From Skeletonema tropicum (taxonomy: Eukaryota; Bacillariophyta; Thalassiosirophyceae; Thalassiosirales; Thalassiosiraceae), in NCBI GenBank assembly GCA_037178625.1, contig CM074137.1:2294001-2358000 (forward strand): a stretch of 64,000 bases of DNA. Reading direction: 5' to 3'. Positions 20,614 through 31,501 of the stretch are shown here, one piece after another; position 1 is the stretch's first letter, and each line of letters opens with the position of its first letter. The notes under the pieces are model-generated. The model had not been told where the DNA came from and ran no database searches. It worked only from the letters and a program-made list of their open reading frames with translations. Both the position numbers and the translations under genes were made by a program.

Positions 20614-21094
20614 TTGATCCTTTCTTGCACCTCTCCTCTAGCAATCCAAATAATCTAATACTTCAAATCCAATATGTTGTATTGCTACCTGTTTCTAGCC
20701 ACGCAACTTCACCCAACAATTGCATGAGCTTTGAGCATCGACAATGTCAAAAAATCGAAAGGTGTGACGAATGAATGAAGAATGCGATGATAATGACCCT
20801 CCGCCATACAAAACATCAAATGACCTGTATCTTGGCGATGTAGTGGCGATGCAGAACGGATGGCGTCTCACAATTCGGAACAAATCAAATCAAAATTTTG
20901 CGACATAGTGCGTTGGCAGTTGGCAGGTTGCTTGCCTTTTGATAGCTTTTGATGTGAAACATACCACACTATCAAACCACTTCTTATGTTATTGTATACA
21001 TGGTAGAGCGGTAACGGCACAGCGATTGCAGCAGCGGCAGCCTGTACTTCCTTGGTCAGAGTAGTGCAGCACCATTAATTTCTGCAACCAAAAA
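20614..21094. promoter_or_regulatory. Divergent promoter between sulfotransferase-like and LRR genes
   Basis: About 480 bp between two divergent ATGs. No ORF of interest and no clear core element. Confidence 0.4.
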
Positions 21095-22291
21095 ATGAGA
21101 CGACAACGACAAGCACAAAGTGAATACGAATTCTCCGACGACGAAGATCGCGCAGCCTTCACATCCACATCCCGAAACGAAGCAACACGACAACTCAACA
21201 CGTACAAAATATCCAGAGTCAAACGCAACCATCGTGATGAAAAGTATCTCAGTTTGGCTAATGAAGAGTTTTCGTATTTAGCATGGCAAAAGCTTGGGTA
21301 TTACATTGCAAGGAATGATCAGCTTGAGTGTTTATCACTTCGTCGGTGCAATTTGAGTGATGAGAACATGGCCGCCTTCTTTCATGGGGCTGCTCGGAAC
21401 AAACGGATCAAAGTGCTGACTCTTTACGGTAATTCGTTTGGAGCGGATGGGATGAAGTCATTGATGCCATTTCTACAATACTCACATAATCTCACGTCGT
21501 TGAATGTGTCGGGAAACAATATAGAGACGAAGGGGTTATGGTGGCTGCTGGAGGGACTTGGGAATGGCTGTATTGAGAAACTCAATTTGAGGCATTGTGG
21601 ACTGTCCAATATGTCCATTTTCGACAAAGCAAATGTATGTTTACCAAATCTACAAGTGTTGTATCTAAGTGACAATAGTAACATCGGTGCAGATGGTTGT
21701 GCGTCGATTGCATCACTTCTACGAAGTAATAGCTCCAGGATGAAGAAGTTTTATCTCAATAGATGCAATACTGGCGATGAGGGGGCACAATTAATTGCGG
21801 AATCACTTGTGAACAACACATCATTGTGCTATCTGGAACTAGAGTCTAACAACATTCGACGAAAGGGTCTAACTGCTCTGTTGAAACTACTCAACAATGT
21901 TGAAACAATCCAAGCTACCTACAACTCCAATCATGTTCTACAGTGGATCAGCCTGAAAGGAAACCCATCAGACCCTCATGAACAAACCATCAACTATACT
22001 CATTATATTGAATCTGCACTGAAACTTAATCAGCAATACGGCAAAGAAGAATATCATCACCACGACGTGGGTCGAGCTAAGGTGGTACAATCCCAGCTGC
22101 AGAGTCAAACCAGAATTGTCTTGTCGTGCCTCCAAGGAGTGGAAGACTCCTTTATGCGCCCGTACAGTAATATCGCTTCAGAAATTGTATCAAATTATTT
22201 AGCCTTAGTTGGTGAGGAGTCTGATTTGAGTGATTTGTATCGGTTGGTGCTTGGGATGAACGCGGAACTCGGCGCAGGCAATATTAGTTAA
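21095..22291 (+). CDS. Leucine-rich repeat protein (ribonuclease-inhibitor type), 398 aa
   Basis: A basic N-terminus (MRRQRQAQSEYEF) with an acidic patch is followed by about seven RI-like LRRs from residue 100 to 300: LECLSLRRCNLSDENM, IKVLTLYGNSFGADGM, LTSLNVSGNNIETKGL, VLYLSDNSNIGADG, KFYLNRCNTGDEGA and LCYLELESNNIRRKGL. The repeats are about 28 residues, typical of RI/NLR-type LRRs. No NACHT, kinase or membrane domain is attached. Such proteins are protein-protein interaction scaffolds; the partner is unknown. LRR-only proteins of this kind are numerous in diatoms. Single exon. Confidence 0.85.
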   Translation: MRRQRQAQSEYEFSDDEDRAAFTSTSRNEATRQLNTYKISRVKRNHRDEKYLSLANEEFSYLAWQKLGYYIARNDQLECLSLRRCNLSDENMAAFFHGAARNKRIKVLTLYGNSFGADGMKSLMPFLQYSHNLTSLNVSGNNIETKGLWWLLEGLGNGCIEKLNLRHCGLSNMSIFDKANVCLPNLQVLYLSDNSNIGADGCASIASLLRSNSSRMKKFYLNRCNTGDEGAQLIAESLVNNTSLCYLELESNNIRRKGLTALLKLLNNVETIQATYNSNHVLQWISLKGNPSDPHEQTINYTHYIESALKLNQQYGKEEYHHHDVGRAKVVQSQLQSQTRIVLSCLQGVEDSFMRPYSNIASEIVSNYLALVGEESDLSDLYRLVLGMNAELGAGNIS

Positions 22292-22532
22292 CGCTGCAAG
22301 GCAAAAGCACTTGGTAAAACTGAAGTGCGGCAAAAGAAACCGGATTTGTATATTTAACGTTTTAGTGAAGGTGAAGATATTGAGGGAGCTAAGCGTTTCT
22401 ACTGCAACAGCAATAGTTTATTTGGCAGATCAGCAATCGGATTATACCTTGTCTCGAGTCTTATCTTTTTATCATGATTTAAATCTACTACGAGTGAAAG
22501 TGTACGCAATAATTTCAGTCTTATCAGACCTT

Positions 22533-23613
22533 TTACTCAGACGCCATCGCCATCCAAGGTGGGCTTCCAACGCCCTCAAGCTCAAATTTTGGAGATTCAC
22601 CCTTGAGGTAATAGAGCTCCGGGGTTGGACTGTCAGCTTTCTTTTCGGCCAATAACCAACCTTTCACCTTTTGAGTCGTATCATCGTAATAGAACTTGTA
22701 TGCCTGCCAAACAGGCGGGGGAAGAGTAATCATCAAATCATCCCATGGCTTATTGTCGTAATAACACTTGGTGCCATCAGTCTCATCACCATAAGGCAAT
22801 CGATTTCGCCAACTTTCCGCGGAACCCCAAAGCCAGGCCAAATCTTCGCCACCGGCTGTGCCGCATACCCAAGGATACATGATAGCAAACCCGGTGCCAG
22901 GTCCATTGTCAAGTTCATCAGTATCTAGCAGCCCCATCTTTTGCCACCATGGATTGTTGGCCACTTGATCAGGCCAATTTCCTCCTCCCCATGTCCACAT
23001 GCCTGCATTGTACCACTCATAAACTTTGCCGGTACCAGGATGGACAAAGGGTTGAGCACAATGGCTCTCCCAACCATTATCGCAGCCAGTCGTACTTCTC
23101 GTCAATGGAGTCGATTCGCTTGAATATTGACCAAATTGTTCGATATAACCAGTCCCTCCCATGCAGTCGTCCATAAATCCGGCGCCATCGCATCCTAAAG
23201 TTGTAGTTGAAGTTGAAACGAAGAAGTGATTTTATATTAGCTACGAGATTCTAACATGTTCATTTGGTCAAAATTGAAGTTCTCGTTTCTGTATTCTGGA
23301 GCTGTAGGTACTTACCATGGAAAACCCAATAATTAGGATTAGGGTCGGTTCCTTTGTATTGCCACGTCTTCGCACCGTCATTGGACCCGGCATACTTTTT
23401 CACATCTTCGTTGTCACAGTAGCTTTCCCACTGATACGGTGGCAGCTGCGTGCTCTTCACCGGAAATGGCGTGCAGCTGATTTCTGTTCCTAAATCACCT
23501 TGTGCGCCTCCGCAATATTCAAGTTGACCGCAGTCGTCGCTCTTGACCGGCACAGTGGCCGCAGCAAAAACGAGGGCAAAGATACAGGCTTGTGAAGTAA
23601 AATTCATGTTCAT
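22533..23613 (-). CDS. Secreted Trp/Cys-rich protein, tandem copy A, 319 aa
   Basis: Model: exon 1 23613-23316, intron 23315-23195 (GTAAG...TTTAG, 121 nt), exon 2 23194-22533; the junction reads FHGCDGAGF. An N-terminal signal peptide (MNMNFTSQACIFALVFAAAT, cleavage near VKS/DD) is followed by a mature chain rich in Trp, Cys, Gly and Asp (for example NAGMWTWGGGNWPD, GSAESWRNRLPYGD). No membrane segment or known catalytic motif is recognised. The even spread of Cys suggests disulfides, so an extracellular or cell-wall protein is likely. It is duplicated as copy B with about 100-140 bp of flank on each side. Diatom-specific secreted family by inference. Confidence 0.8.
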
Positions 23614-24062
23614 TTTTGTTCTGTTTAATCGTTATGAGACGAGCTATCACATGAGGAAGTCGTAGAAAGTTGGGAGGGTCTTGGGAGGATCTTGGGCCAA
23701 CTCTAGAGAGATAACGGGGTTGGAGGTTGGAAAAAATGGCAGAGCGTTCTTGCTTGGCCTTGACACCCCGACCGGCACGCTTACTGTTACCACATCCGAT
23801 CGAATTGTGTCACAGAGTAGCCTCAACCGTAGCGCCTGTAGGTACACTTTACAAAAAGATGTAAATGCCGCCCCGCTCATACTCATTGTCGTTGGTGGTT
23901 CTTACTTGGTTTGTCAAAGTCATAAAAAGCGTACAGTGAGAGTTCACCAATTATTTTTGGTTCAGTGTTCAATATTTGTCATAGGTTGTAGGGAGGGCGG
24001 GGAAAGAATGGATTATGGAGATGGAGTTGAGATTGTAGAGAGTGAAAGTGAAAGGAAGGATA

Positions 24063-24371
24063 TCAATATATAGAATCATCGCCAAAGCCATCGTCGCAAT
24101 TGTCATCATCGTAATCAACACCTTCAAAGTCTAATTCAGTTAGAAAGTCAAAGAAAAGTTGGCTGCCGTGTCGGACGAAGCCATCGGGGCACGATTGTGA
24201 TGATGACGTGCGGAATGACACGGCTAAATGGGACAGCTGTGATTCCTTGAGCGCACTGAGACGAGCAGCGCGGTTATGAGAGCCACCCGTGGCGGCGGTC
24301 GGGTCGTTTTCATGAGAACTTTCATTGGTAATACCCTGTCTACACTTGGCCAACGACGACTCATTCATCAT
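24063..24371 (-). CDS. Small hypothetical protein, 102 aa
   Basis: Lies between the two tandem copies. MMNESSLAKCRQG, a Ser/His-rich middle, then DFLTELDFEGVDYDDDNCDD with an acidic end. Its composition looks protein-like, but there is no known motif and no second copy next to copy B. It could be a real gene or chance. Confidence 0.35.
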   Translation of the reverse strand: MMNESSLAKCRQGITNESSHENDPTAATGGSHNRAARLSALKESQLSHLAVSFRTSSSQSCPDGFVRHGSQLFFDFLTELDFEGVDYDDDNCDDGFGDDSIY

Positions 24372-24743
24372 TATTTGTTCGTTGTGGGTGGAAAGTGTGT
24401 GGGGCTTTAGGCTATTTCTGCGCTACGGGAAACTACGTATCACTGGTATTGTAAGCAAGAAAGTGAAAGAGGAAGCGCTTAGGTTATTAAATACGCACGT
24501 GTTGATTATATACCTGCCACCTGCTCCAGTGCACACAGGATGATATATACTATGTAATCATAGATTGCTACTCGTGGTCCTGTTAGCCAGCGCTTGAGTC
24601 TTTACTGTAATAGTTTACTCGGCAGATCAGCAATTGGATTCTACCTTGTCTCGAGTCAACCCAATCAAAGTCGCCTCACGATTTAAATCTACTACAAAGT
24701 CTAAGAAGTGAAAGTATGCGATTTTAGTCCTACACCATATCTT

Positions 24744-25839
24744 TTACTCAGACGCCATCGCCATCCAAGGTGGGCTTCCGACGCCCTCAAGCTCAAATTT
24801 TGGGGATTCACCCTTGAGGTAATAGAGCTCCGGGGTTGGACTGTCAGCTTTCTTTTCGGCCAATAACCAACCTTTCACCTTTTGAGTCGTATCATCGTAA
24901 TAGAACTTGTATGCCTGCCAAATAGGGGGAATCAGAGTACTCGTCCAATGAGCGTTGGGAGTCGTACCAACATCCCATGGCTCATTGTCGTAATAGCACT
25001 TGGTGCCATCAGTCTCATCACCATAAGGCAATCGATTTCGCCAACTTTCCGCGGAACCCCAAAGCCAGGCCAAATCTTCGCCACCGGCTGTGCCGCATAC
25101 CCAAGGATACATGATAGCAAACCCGGTGCCAGGTCCATTGTCAAGTTCATCAGTATCTAGCAACCCCATCTTTTGCCACCATGGCTTGTTGGCCACTTTG
25201 TCAGGCCAGTTACCTCCTCCCCACGTCCACATGCCTGCATTGTACCACTCATAAACTTTGCCGGTACCAGGATGGACAAAGGGTTGAGCACAATGGCTCT
25301 CCCAACCATTATCGCAGCCAGTCGTACTTCTCGTCAATGGAGTCGATTCGCTTGAATATTGACCAAATTGTTCAATATAACCAGTCCCTCCCATGCAGTC
25401 GTCCATAAATCCGGCGCCATCGCATCCTAGAGTTGGAGTTGAAACGAAGATGTGATTTTATATTAGCTACGAGATTCTAACATGTTTATTTGGTCAAAAT
25501 TGAAGTTCTCGTTTATGTATTCTGTAGCTGTAGTTACTTACCATGGAAAACCCAATAATTAGGATTAGGGTCGGTTCCTTTGTATTGCCACGTCTTCGCA
25601 CCATCATTGGACCCGGCATACTTTTTAACATCTTCGTTGTCACAGTAACTTTGCCACTGATACGGTGGCTGCTTCGTGCTCTTCACCGGAAATGGCGTGC
25701 AGCTGATTTCTGTTCCTAAATCACCTTGTGCGCCTCCGCAATAGTCAAGTTGACCGCAGTCGTCGCTCTTGACCGGCACAGTGGCCGCAGCAAGAGCGAG
25801 GGCAAAGATACAGGCTTGTGGAGTAAAATTCATGTTCAT
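24744..25839 (-). CDS. Secreted Trp/Cys-rich protein, tandem copy B, 326 aa
   Basis: Model: exon 1 25839-25542, intron 25541-25427 (GTAAG...TCCTAG region, 115 nt), exon 2 25426-24744. Exon 1 has exactly the same length as in copy A (298 nt), and the proteins are nearly identical. The main difference is at PWDVGTTPNAHWTSTLIPPI, where copy A has the shorter PWDDLMITLPPPV, a net seven-residue indel. The signal peptide is conserved (CIFALALAAATVPVKS). Upstream and downstream flanks are also duplicated (24605-24743 against 22405-22532; 25840-25955 against 23614-23735), so promoter and 3' end were copied together and both genes are probably expressed alike. Confidence 0.8.
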
Positions 25840-26014
25840 TTTTGTTCTGTTTAATCATTATGAGACGAGCTATCGCATCGAGGAAGTCGTAGAAAGTTGA
25901 GAGGGTCTTGGGAGGATCTTGGGCCAACTCTATAGAGAGATAACGGGGTTGGCTTGGAAAACAAGCAAGAACATTACATATCCCTACGGTTTTTTGTGCG
26001 TATTTTTATCGCGG

Positions 26015-26410
26015 TAGGAAATGGCGGGAGGGACAGAACCCGCACATAGAAAGAGTAAGTAAGTACGTAATACTAGCTAACTTACTCGTAGAATAGATAC
26101 CACCAGAAGATCTTGACCATGGTAGACCATGTTGTCCACTGCAATTGGAGCCTACGCACTACGCATAATGCTTCTATATCCAGAACTAATGATCTTCAAC
26201 GTCAGCAGGTATCATGGGCTTGCTATTACTATAATTTCAACTGATACTTTGCCCTCGCTGGCGTTGATAATACCTCTACTTTAGAGTAGAAACATGCTGG
26301 AATGAAGATAAATCTTTGCATTATATGCAATTAGGTGCTCTGGACAATGAAGTGTATACCTTTCACAGTGCCTTATTGTACTTAATACTATTGTGGATAA
26401 TTCGATTGAC
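26015..26410. repeat. Dispersed repeat X, ~396 bp (second copy at 51651-52047)
   Basis: Begins TAGGAAATGGCGGGA and shares long blocks with 51651-52047, for example AGCAGATCTTGACCATG-like, TATCATGGGCTTGCTATTAC and GTAAATCTTTGCATTATATG-like. I estimate 80-85 % identity by eye. No terminal inverted repeats or ORF. It sits 175 bp upstream of the start of copy B of the secreted pair. Confidence 0.85.
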
Positions 26411-27161
26411 GATCATGACATTTTATAATCAAATGGGCGTTGTTTCAGCGTAGTGAATAATTTTCACATTTATCCCCCACAAGTAGATATCCTTCAGCAT
26501 TCACTCCACTGTCCATGATGAACGGCTACTTCCCACACAGCACTTCCCAATCCCCCTCAGTTCGCACTATTTTCGCCACAATCCAATATTTAAACATGAA
26601 ATAACACTAATCTTCTCCGTGTTTGCAGAAATAATACGCGCTTTTTTGAGTTGCCCTTCTGAAGACGACTTGTTGACTCATCATAACAGCGATAGTTGTG
26701 TCCATTCCACAAGCCCAGAGCATCCATAATGCTTTATTGTTCAATTTGGCTGCCCTCACTATCGTGTGCTGGCCATCTAAATCATTTCATTTGTCGATGA
26801 TCGACGATTATTATTGTGGGCGGAAAATAATACCGAGCGGCGATTATCGAATTAAGCATGAATACAAGCCCAAACCGAAGGAATACTGGCACCGAAACAT
26901 CCCCATATATATGAAGTATCATCGCGTGATGAAGGGGAGACGAGACGGACGTTTATAGTTGACGTAACCATCACCACAACTGCTTGGCGACGGCTGAAAA
27001 AGATGATGGCCAGTGCCGTGTGATGAGGCTACACCACAACCCCACACACACTACCGCGGCCCAAACCAACGGTCAACATTGATCATATTGGTCCAGTTGA
27101 TGATCCTGATGCAGGGGTTAGACGGTTGGTGGCGTCTATGGCATCCATTATTGGCACAGCG

Positions 27162-27187
27162 CTAAGTGAGGTTTAAACCTCACTTAG
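27162..27187. repeat. Perfect 26-bp palindrome
   Basis: CTAAGTGAGGTTT followed at once by its exact reverse complement, centred on TTTAAA. The half-site motif (CCTCACWTAG) recurs near 27211. Confidence 0.95.
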
Positions 27188-27373
27188 ATTCTAAATGCGG
27201 GTAAAAACCTCACATAGGGGTAGGTAGGGATATTATGTATCGTAGGAGACGCGTATCGATTCTGGTAAAATGTGAGGTTAAATTTGACGAATAAGGATAA
27301 TCTTGACTTCCTCTTCTTCTAAATCCTCCTCTCGGGTGATGGCTGGGTCTCATTCTGTCAAGCTATACGGAGG

Positions 27374-28030
27374 AATAAGTACGTGTTTGAGCGGCAGGTA
27401 ATATGTTGACAAAAATTCAAGTTTGATGAGAACGCTAGCTACTGGCGGGAAAAAAATGGCACCGGTGCCTTCTCAAAACATCACAGAAAACAGAAAACAC
27501 TACATAACAAAATGATCAAAGTCATGAATTTGGCCATCATAATCGACAAAAATACATAGAACATCCTAAATATAGAATCCCAAACAGTAATTATACATTA
27601 TCTGATGCAGAAGAGATAAAAATTCGTCGAGAAAGAGCACCTATCAACGAATTTGGGACCAATACCTGTTATTTCGAGCTATAATGACGCATACCTACGG
27701 CATTTTTTGCATGCCTGGCTGCTGCTGCTATGCGAATATACTACATATAACGTTGACCAGTGGTTCTATCGAAAGGTATGAGCCTCTACTATCATATTGT
27801 GGGCGGGGATTGGGTGGGAAGGCGATATCGACGCGCAGAACCAGCATTGGAGGGGTGTAGAATCGATGTGTCGTGTTTTGTTACGTTTTGTGTGGAGATT
27901 CGAGTTGGTGCCATTTTTCCTTGGTGATTTTTTCCTTGGTGAAATTTTTTTCCCGCCAGAGCGAGCGCAGATGCATGCATCTACACACTTGATCTACTGC
28001 AGAATAAGTACGTGTTTGAGCGGGAGGTAA
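27374..28030. repeat. Segment flanked by 29-bp direct repeats
   Basis: GAATAAGTACGTGTTTGAGC plus GGSAGGTAA occurs at 27374-27402 and 28003-28030. Just inside, CTGGCGGGAAAAAAAT (near 27442) is matched in inverted orientation near 27940-27955. This could be a decayed insertion; no coding content was recognised. Confidence 0.5.
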
Positions 28031-28178
28031 AGAAGCCTTGCATGGCAGCTGCGTCGATCCACTTGATTTGATGCACAAGCACATAAGTCATAAGTTGTAT
28101 CCTTTACTCCTCCAAACTTCAAAGATTTTTCACCCTCAACAACCAAAACCCGCTTTCGAACCTCCTCCTCAAATCATC

Positions 28179-31100
28179 ATGGGCAGCGATAAACAGCCGG
28201 AAGCACCGGCCGATGAATCCGAATCCAAGATCCCTCCTCTCAACCCGGAAGATCCCCTCTTGGGTCTTACCGATGAGCAGATCAAAGAATCTCTCTCCAC
28301 CTTCGGCAAGAATGAGGTGAGCATAATTGCATAATGTGTAGATGAATGTGCAGCGAACATGTCTGCAGATCGGCCATCCGAGATGATATCTTTTGCTTTA
28401 GATGTTCTCGTCTTCGGCTTCAGCTCACATCTTTTGTCAACGCTCTCATCATAATCATAAATTTTCTATAGATCTTCATCCCCGAAACTCCCCTATGGAA
28501 ACTATTCCTAAAGCAGTTCATCGGCTTTCTTCCTATTCTCATTGAGCTTGCTGCCATCGTCTCCATTGCCGTCCAAGACTACACTGACTTTGGAATCATT
28601 CTAGCCATGCTTCTCATCAACGCGTGTCTTGGCTTCCATGAAGAATACAAGGCCAAGAAGAGTCTCGATGAGCTCAGTCATCAACTCGAGAGTGAAGTCG
28701 CCGTCCGCAGAAATGGAAAGACGGTACAACTCAACGTGAAAGAGCTAGTTCCAGGAGATGTGGTACTTCTTGTTGGTGGCACGATTGTTCCTGCCGACAC
28801 ACATTGGATCAAGGGAGATACTGTATCAGTGGACACTGCTCCACTTACTGGAGAGCCCATCCCACGTAAATACCCCGGTGAGCATGGAGATGTTATCCTC
28901 TCCGGAACTACGGTAGTCGCAGGAGAGTGTTATGGCCGTGTTCTCCGCACCGGTGAGCACACGGAGATCGGAAATGCTCAGAAGGAGATCATGGCTGACA
29001 AGACTGTGTCGGTTGTGAGCGTGTTCCAAAAGAAGATTATGATGGTAGTTCAGATTTTGGTCTCGGCTTGTTTTGCTTTGGTGATTGCTGTCCTCCTCGT
29101 TCAGGGATTGTACTACGATGGATTCAAAGCTGACGTCTCTCAGACTATTCTCGATGCGGTAAGTTGTTTATTCATCTTTGCATATTCCATGTTAATTGCA
29201 TGTTGTATCCTTCTTCATACTCATCAACTTTTCATAATCTCTTCCCTCTCATATGATGATCATCCCCATCAATCTTGACTATATACAACATAGTTGGTCA
29301 TCTTGATAGCTTCAATCCCAATCGCTCTTCCACTTGTACTCCAAGTGAACATGGCACTCGGAGCTAGTCATCTTGCAACAGCTTACCACGCCGTTGTGAC
29401 AAGTCTACCTGCACTTCAAGATATTGCATCCATGTCTATGCTCTGCAGTGACAAGACAGGAACGCTAACAACTGCAAATATGTCGATTATTACTGATCAA
29501 ATCTTTGCTTCCGACGGGTTTACGGCTGAAGAAGTGATTCTGTATGGGTACCTTTGCTCTAATGCCGATAAGAAGGATGACCCGATTGATAGGGCTATTG
29601 TGAGCGCCTTCAACGACACAGGAAACAGTGCGGATGGATACGTGCAAACTGAAATCATCGGATTCAATCCGAGTGTGAAACGTGTTGTGGCCTTCGTCAA
29701 ATCTGGAGATAAGACCTTGACTATTGCGAAGGGTTTGCCTGCTAAGATCCTTGACACGGAGGCCGGTGCTCCAGATGATCATGAACTTCAGTGGAAAGTA
29801 GATAAGATCAAAGACCATGCATTCATCAAAAGTGTCAGCGAGACTGACACCAGTCTCTCCTCAAATGGATACAAAACAATTGCCATTGCCGTATGCGAAG
29901 GGAACGCTCGTGAACTTGGCGATGCTGCGGTGTGGAAGTTTGCTGGACTACTCCCCATGCTTGATCCTCCTCGTGAAGATACTCCCGCTACCATAGAGTC
30001 TCTTCACCACGCCAACATCTCTGTCAAGATGATCACTGGAGATCATGCAAACGTTGGTAAAGAGACATCTCGTCTAATTGGTCTTGGCACAAACGTTCTT
30101 CCCGGTGAAGAGATGAGGAATGCTCCCTCTGAGACAAAGAATGATATCATCTGGAATGCAGACGGCTTTGCTGCTGTGCTTCCCTCAGATAAACGTGAGA
30201 TCGTTCTTGTGTTGAGGAATCATTTTGGATTGGTAACTGGAATGACTGGAGATGGTGTGAATGATGCAGCTGCCTTGTCGGCCGCTCAGGTTGGCATTGC
30301 AGTAGCAGGAGCAACCGATGCTGCTAAGAACGCTGCAGACTTGATCTTAACTGAGGAAGGTCTCTCACCCATTTACGGAGCAGTGTTGGAGTCTCGTCGT
30401 ATCTTCGCCCGAATCAAGGCCTACGTTGTCTACCGTGTCGCTGCGTCCATTGTTCTGGTATTGACTCTCTCCATCGTTATCTTTGTGACGAGCTGTGCCG
30501 TGGATTCACTCATGATCATCATCCTTGCACTTCTCAACGATGTGTCCATGATTCCGGTGGCGTATGACAATGCCAAGGCAACAACAAAACCTCAGCTTCC
30601 TGTTGCCAAGACCCTCGTTCTGCAGAGTCTTTTCTATGGACTTGTCCAGGCAGGCCTATCTCTCATGTTCATCTTCTCTATGGCAAACAGCAGGAATGAA
30701 ACATATGCCATCGACTTAGAGGGTGTTAATAATGAAGGCTGCAGTGGCCAGGCGAGAGGTTTTATTTGGTTTCATCTCGTCATGGTTACAGAGCTCATGA
30801 TCTTTTCAGTGAGAGCTCCTGGCTTTGTCCTCCTCTCACCTCCTCCATCCATATATTTGGTTGGATCGGTATTTCTGACTCTCATCATAGGCGGTCTCCT
30901 CTCAGGGTTGCTTCAAATGTGGACTGTTCCTGGAGCAGATATCGGTTGGATTATCCTCTTCAATGTAGGAGCATTCCTCTTGGTTGATCTAATGAAGATT
31001 CAGTTCCGCAAGATGATCGGAGAAGAGCCCGGTGAAGTGATTGCCAATGATGAGCTCCTTGAGCCTACAAGCCGTACGGAGACTCAAAAGACAGTTGAGA

Positions 31101-31342
31101 AAGGTGAACGTTACAGGACCCATCGTGAATCCATTGTATCCGTTGAGGATCGCTGCCACTGTGTGGAAGTCAAGTCCAAGTCTGTTTTGCCTGGCTTCTT
31201 TAGTTTGGGTGGCGAGACTTTGATGGACAATGGCTATGTCAACGTTAAGATGAGCGTTGCTGGGTTGGCTGCAAATTCCGCTGCTCCAACTGCCCGTGGT
31301 CCTCGCAGTCGCAGGACAAAGCAAATGTCTTCACCTTATTAA
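28179..31342 (+). CDS. P-type H+-ATPase, plasma-membrane type (P3A), 957 aa
   Basis: Model: exon 1 28179-28316, intron 28317-28471, exon 2 28472-29158, intron 29159-29293, exon 3 29294-31342; all GT-AG, phase 0. The order is that of a P3A pump: N-terminal cytosolic domain, TM1-2 (IGFLPILIELAAIVSIAV, DFGIILAMLLINACLGF), actuator loop with APLTGEP, TM3-4 with IPIALP, phosphorylation site CSDKTGT (Asp about 328), nucleotide domain, TGDGVNDAAA hinge, TM5-10 and a basic C-terminal tail. The DKTGTLT and GDGVND catalytic motifs are intact. It would pump protons (or another cation) out of the cell using ATP, energising nutrient uptake. Length fits the family (about 900-1000). The C-tail may be regulatory. 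Confidence 0.93.
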
Positions 31343-31501
31343 TTGTTACATGGACATCAGTGTCCTATCGTAATTGATATTGTGTTTTGGGTCATGTAAA
31401 TAAACGTCCGAATAATATCAGTGCTGTCTAGAGAGAGCCTCAGCCAAAGAAGAACTACTTGAGAAACAACACTGAAGATAATATCATCAATTCTTTTCAC
31501 T

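Larger units (their letters stand above)
26411..28178. other. Long gene-poor interval
   Basis: No gene is supported over about 1.8 kb. A plus-strand frame at 26698-26958 (86 codons) lacks an ATG near its start and has no recognised motif. Contents noted separately: a perfect 26-bp palindrome at 27162-27187 and a 29-bp direct repeat at 27374-27402 / 28003-28030. Confidence 0.5.

Noticed and set aside
21001..21075. Possible tRNA (TGGTAGAGCGG resembles a D-arm / A box)
   Set aside because: No matching B box (GGTTCRANYCC) or acceptor stem follows.
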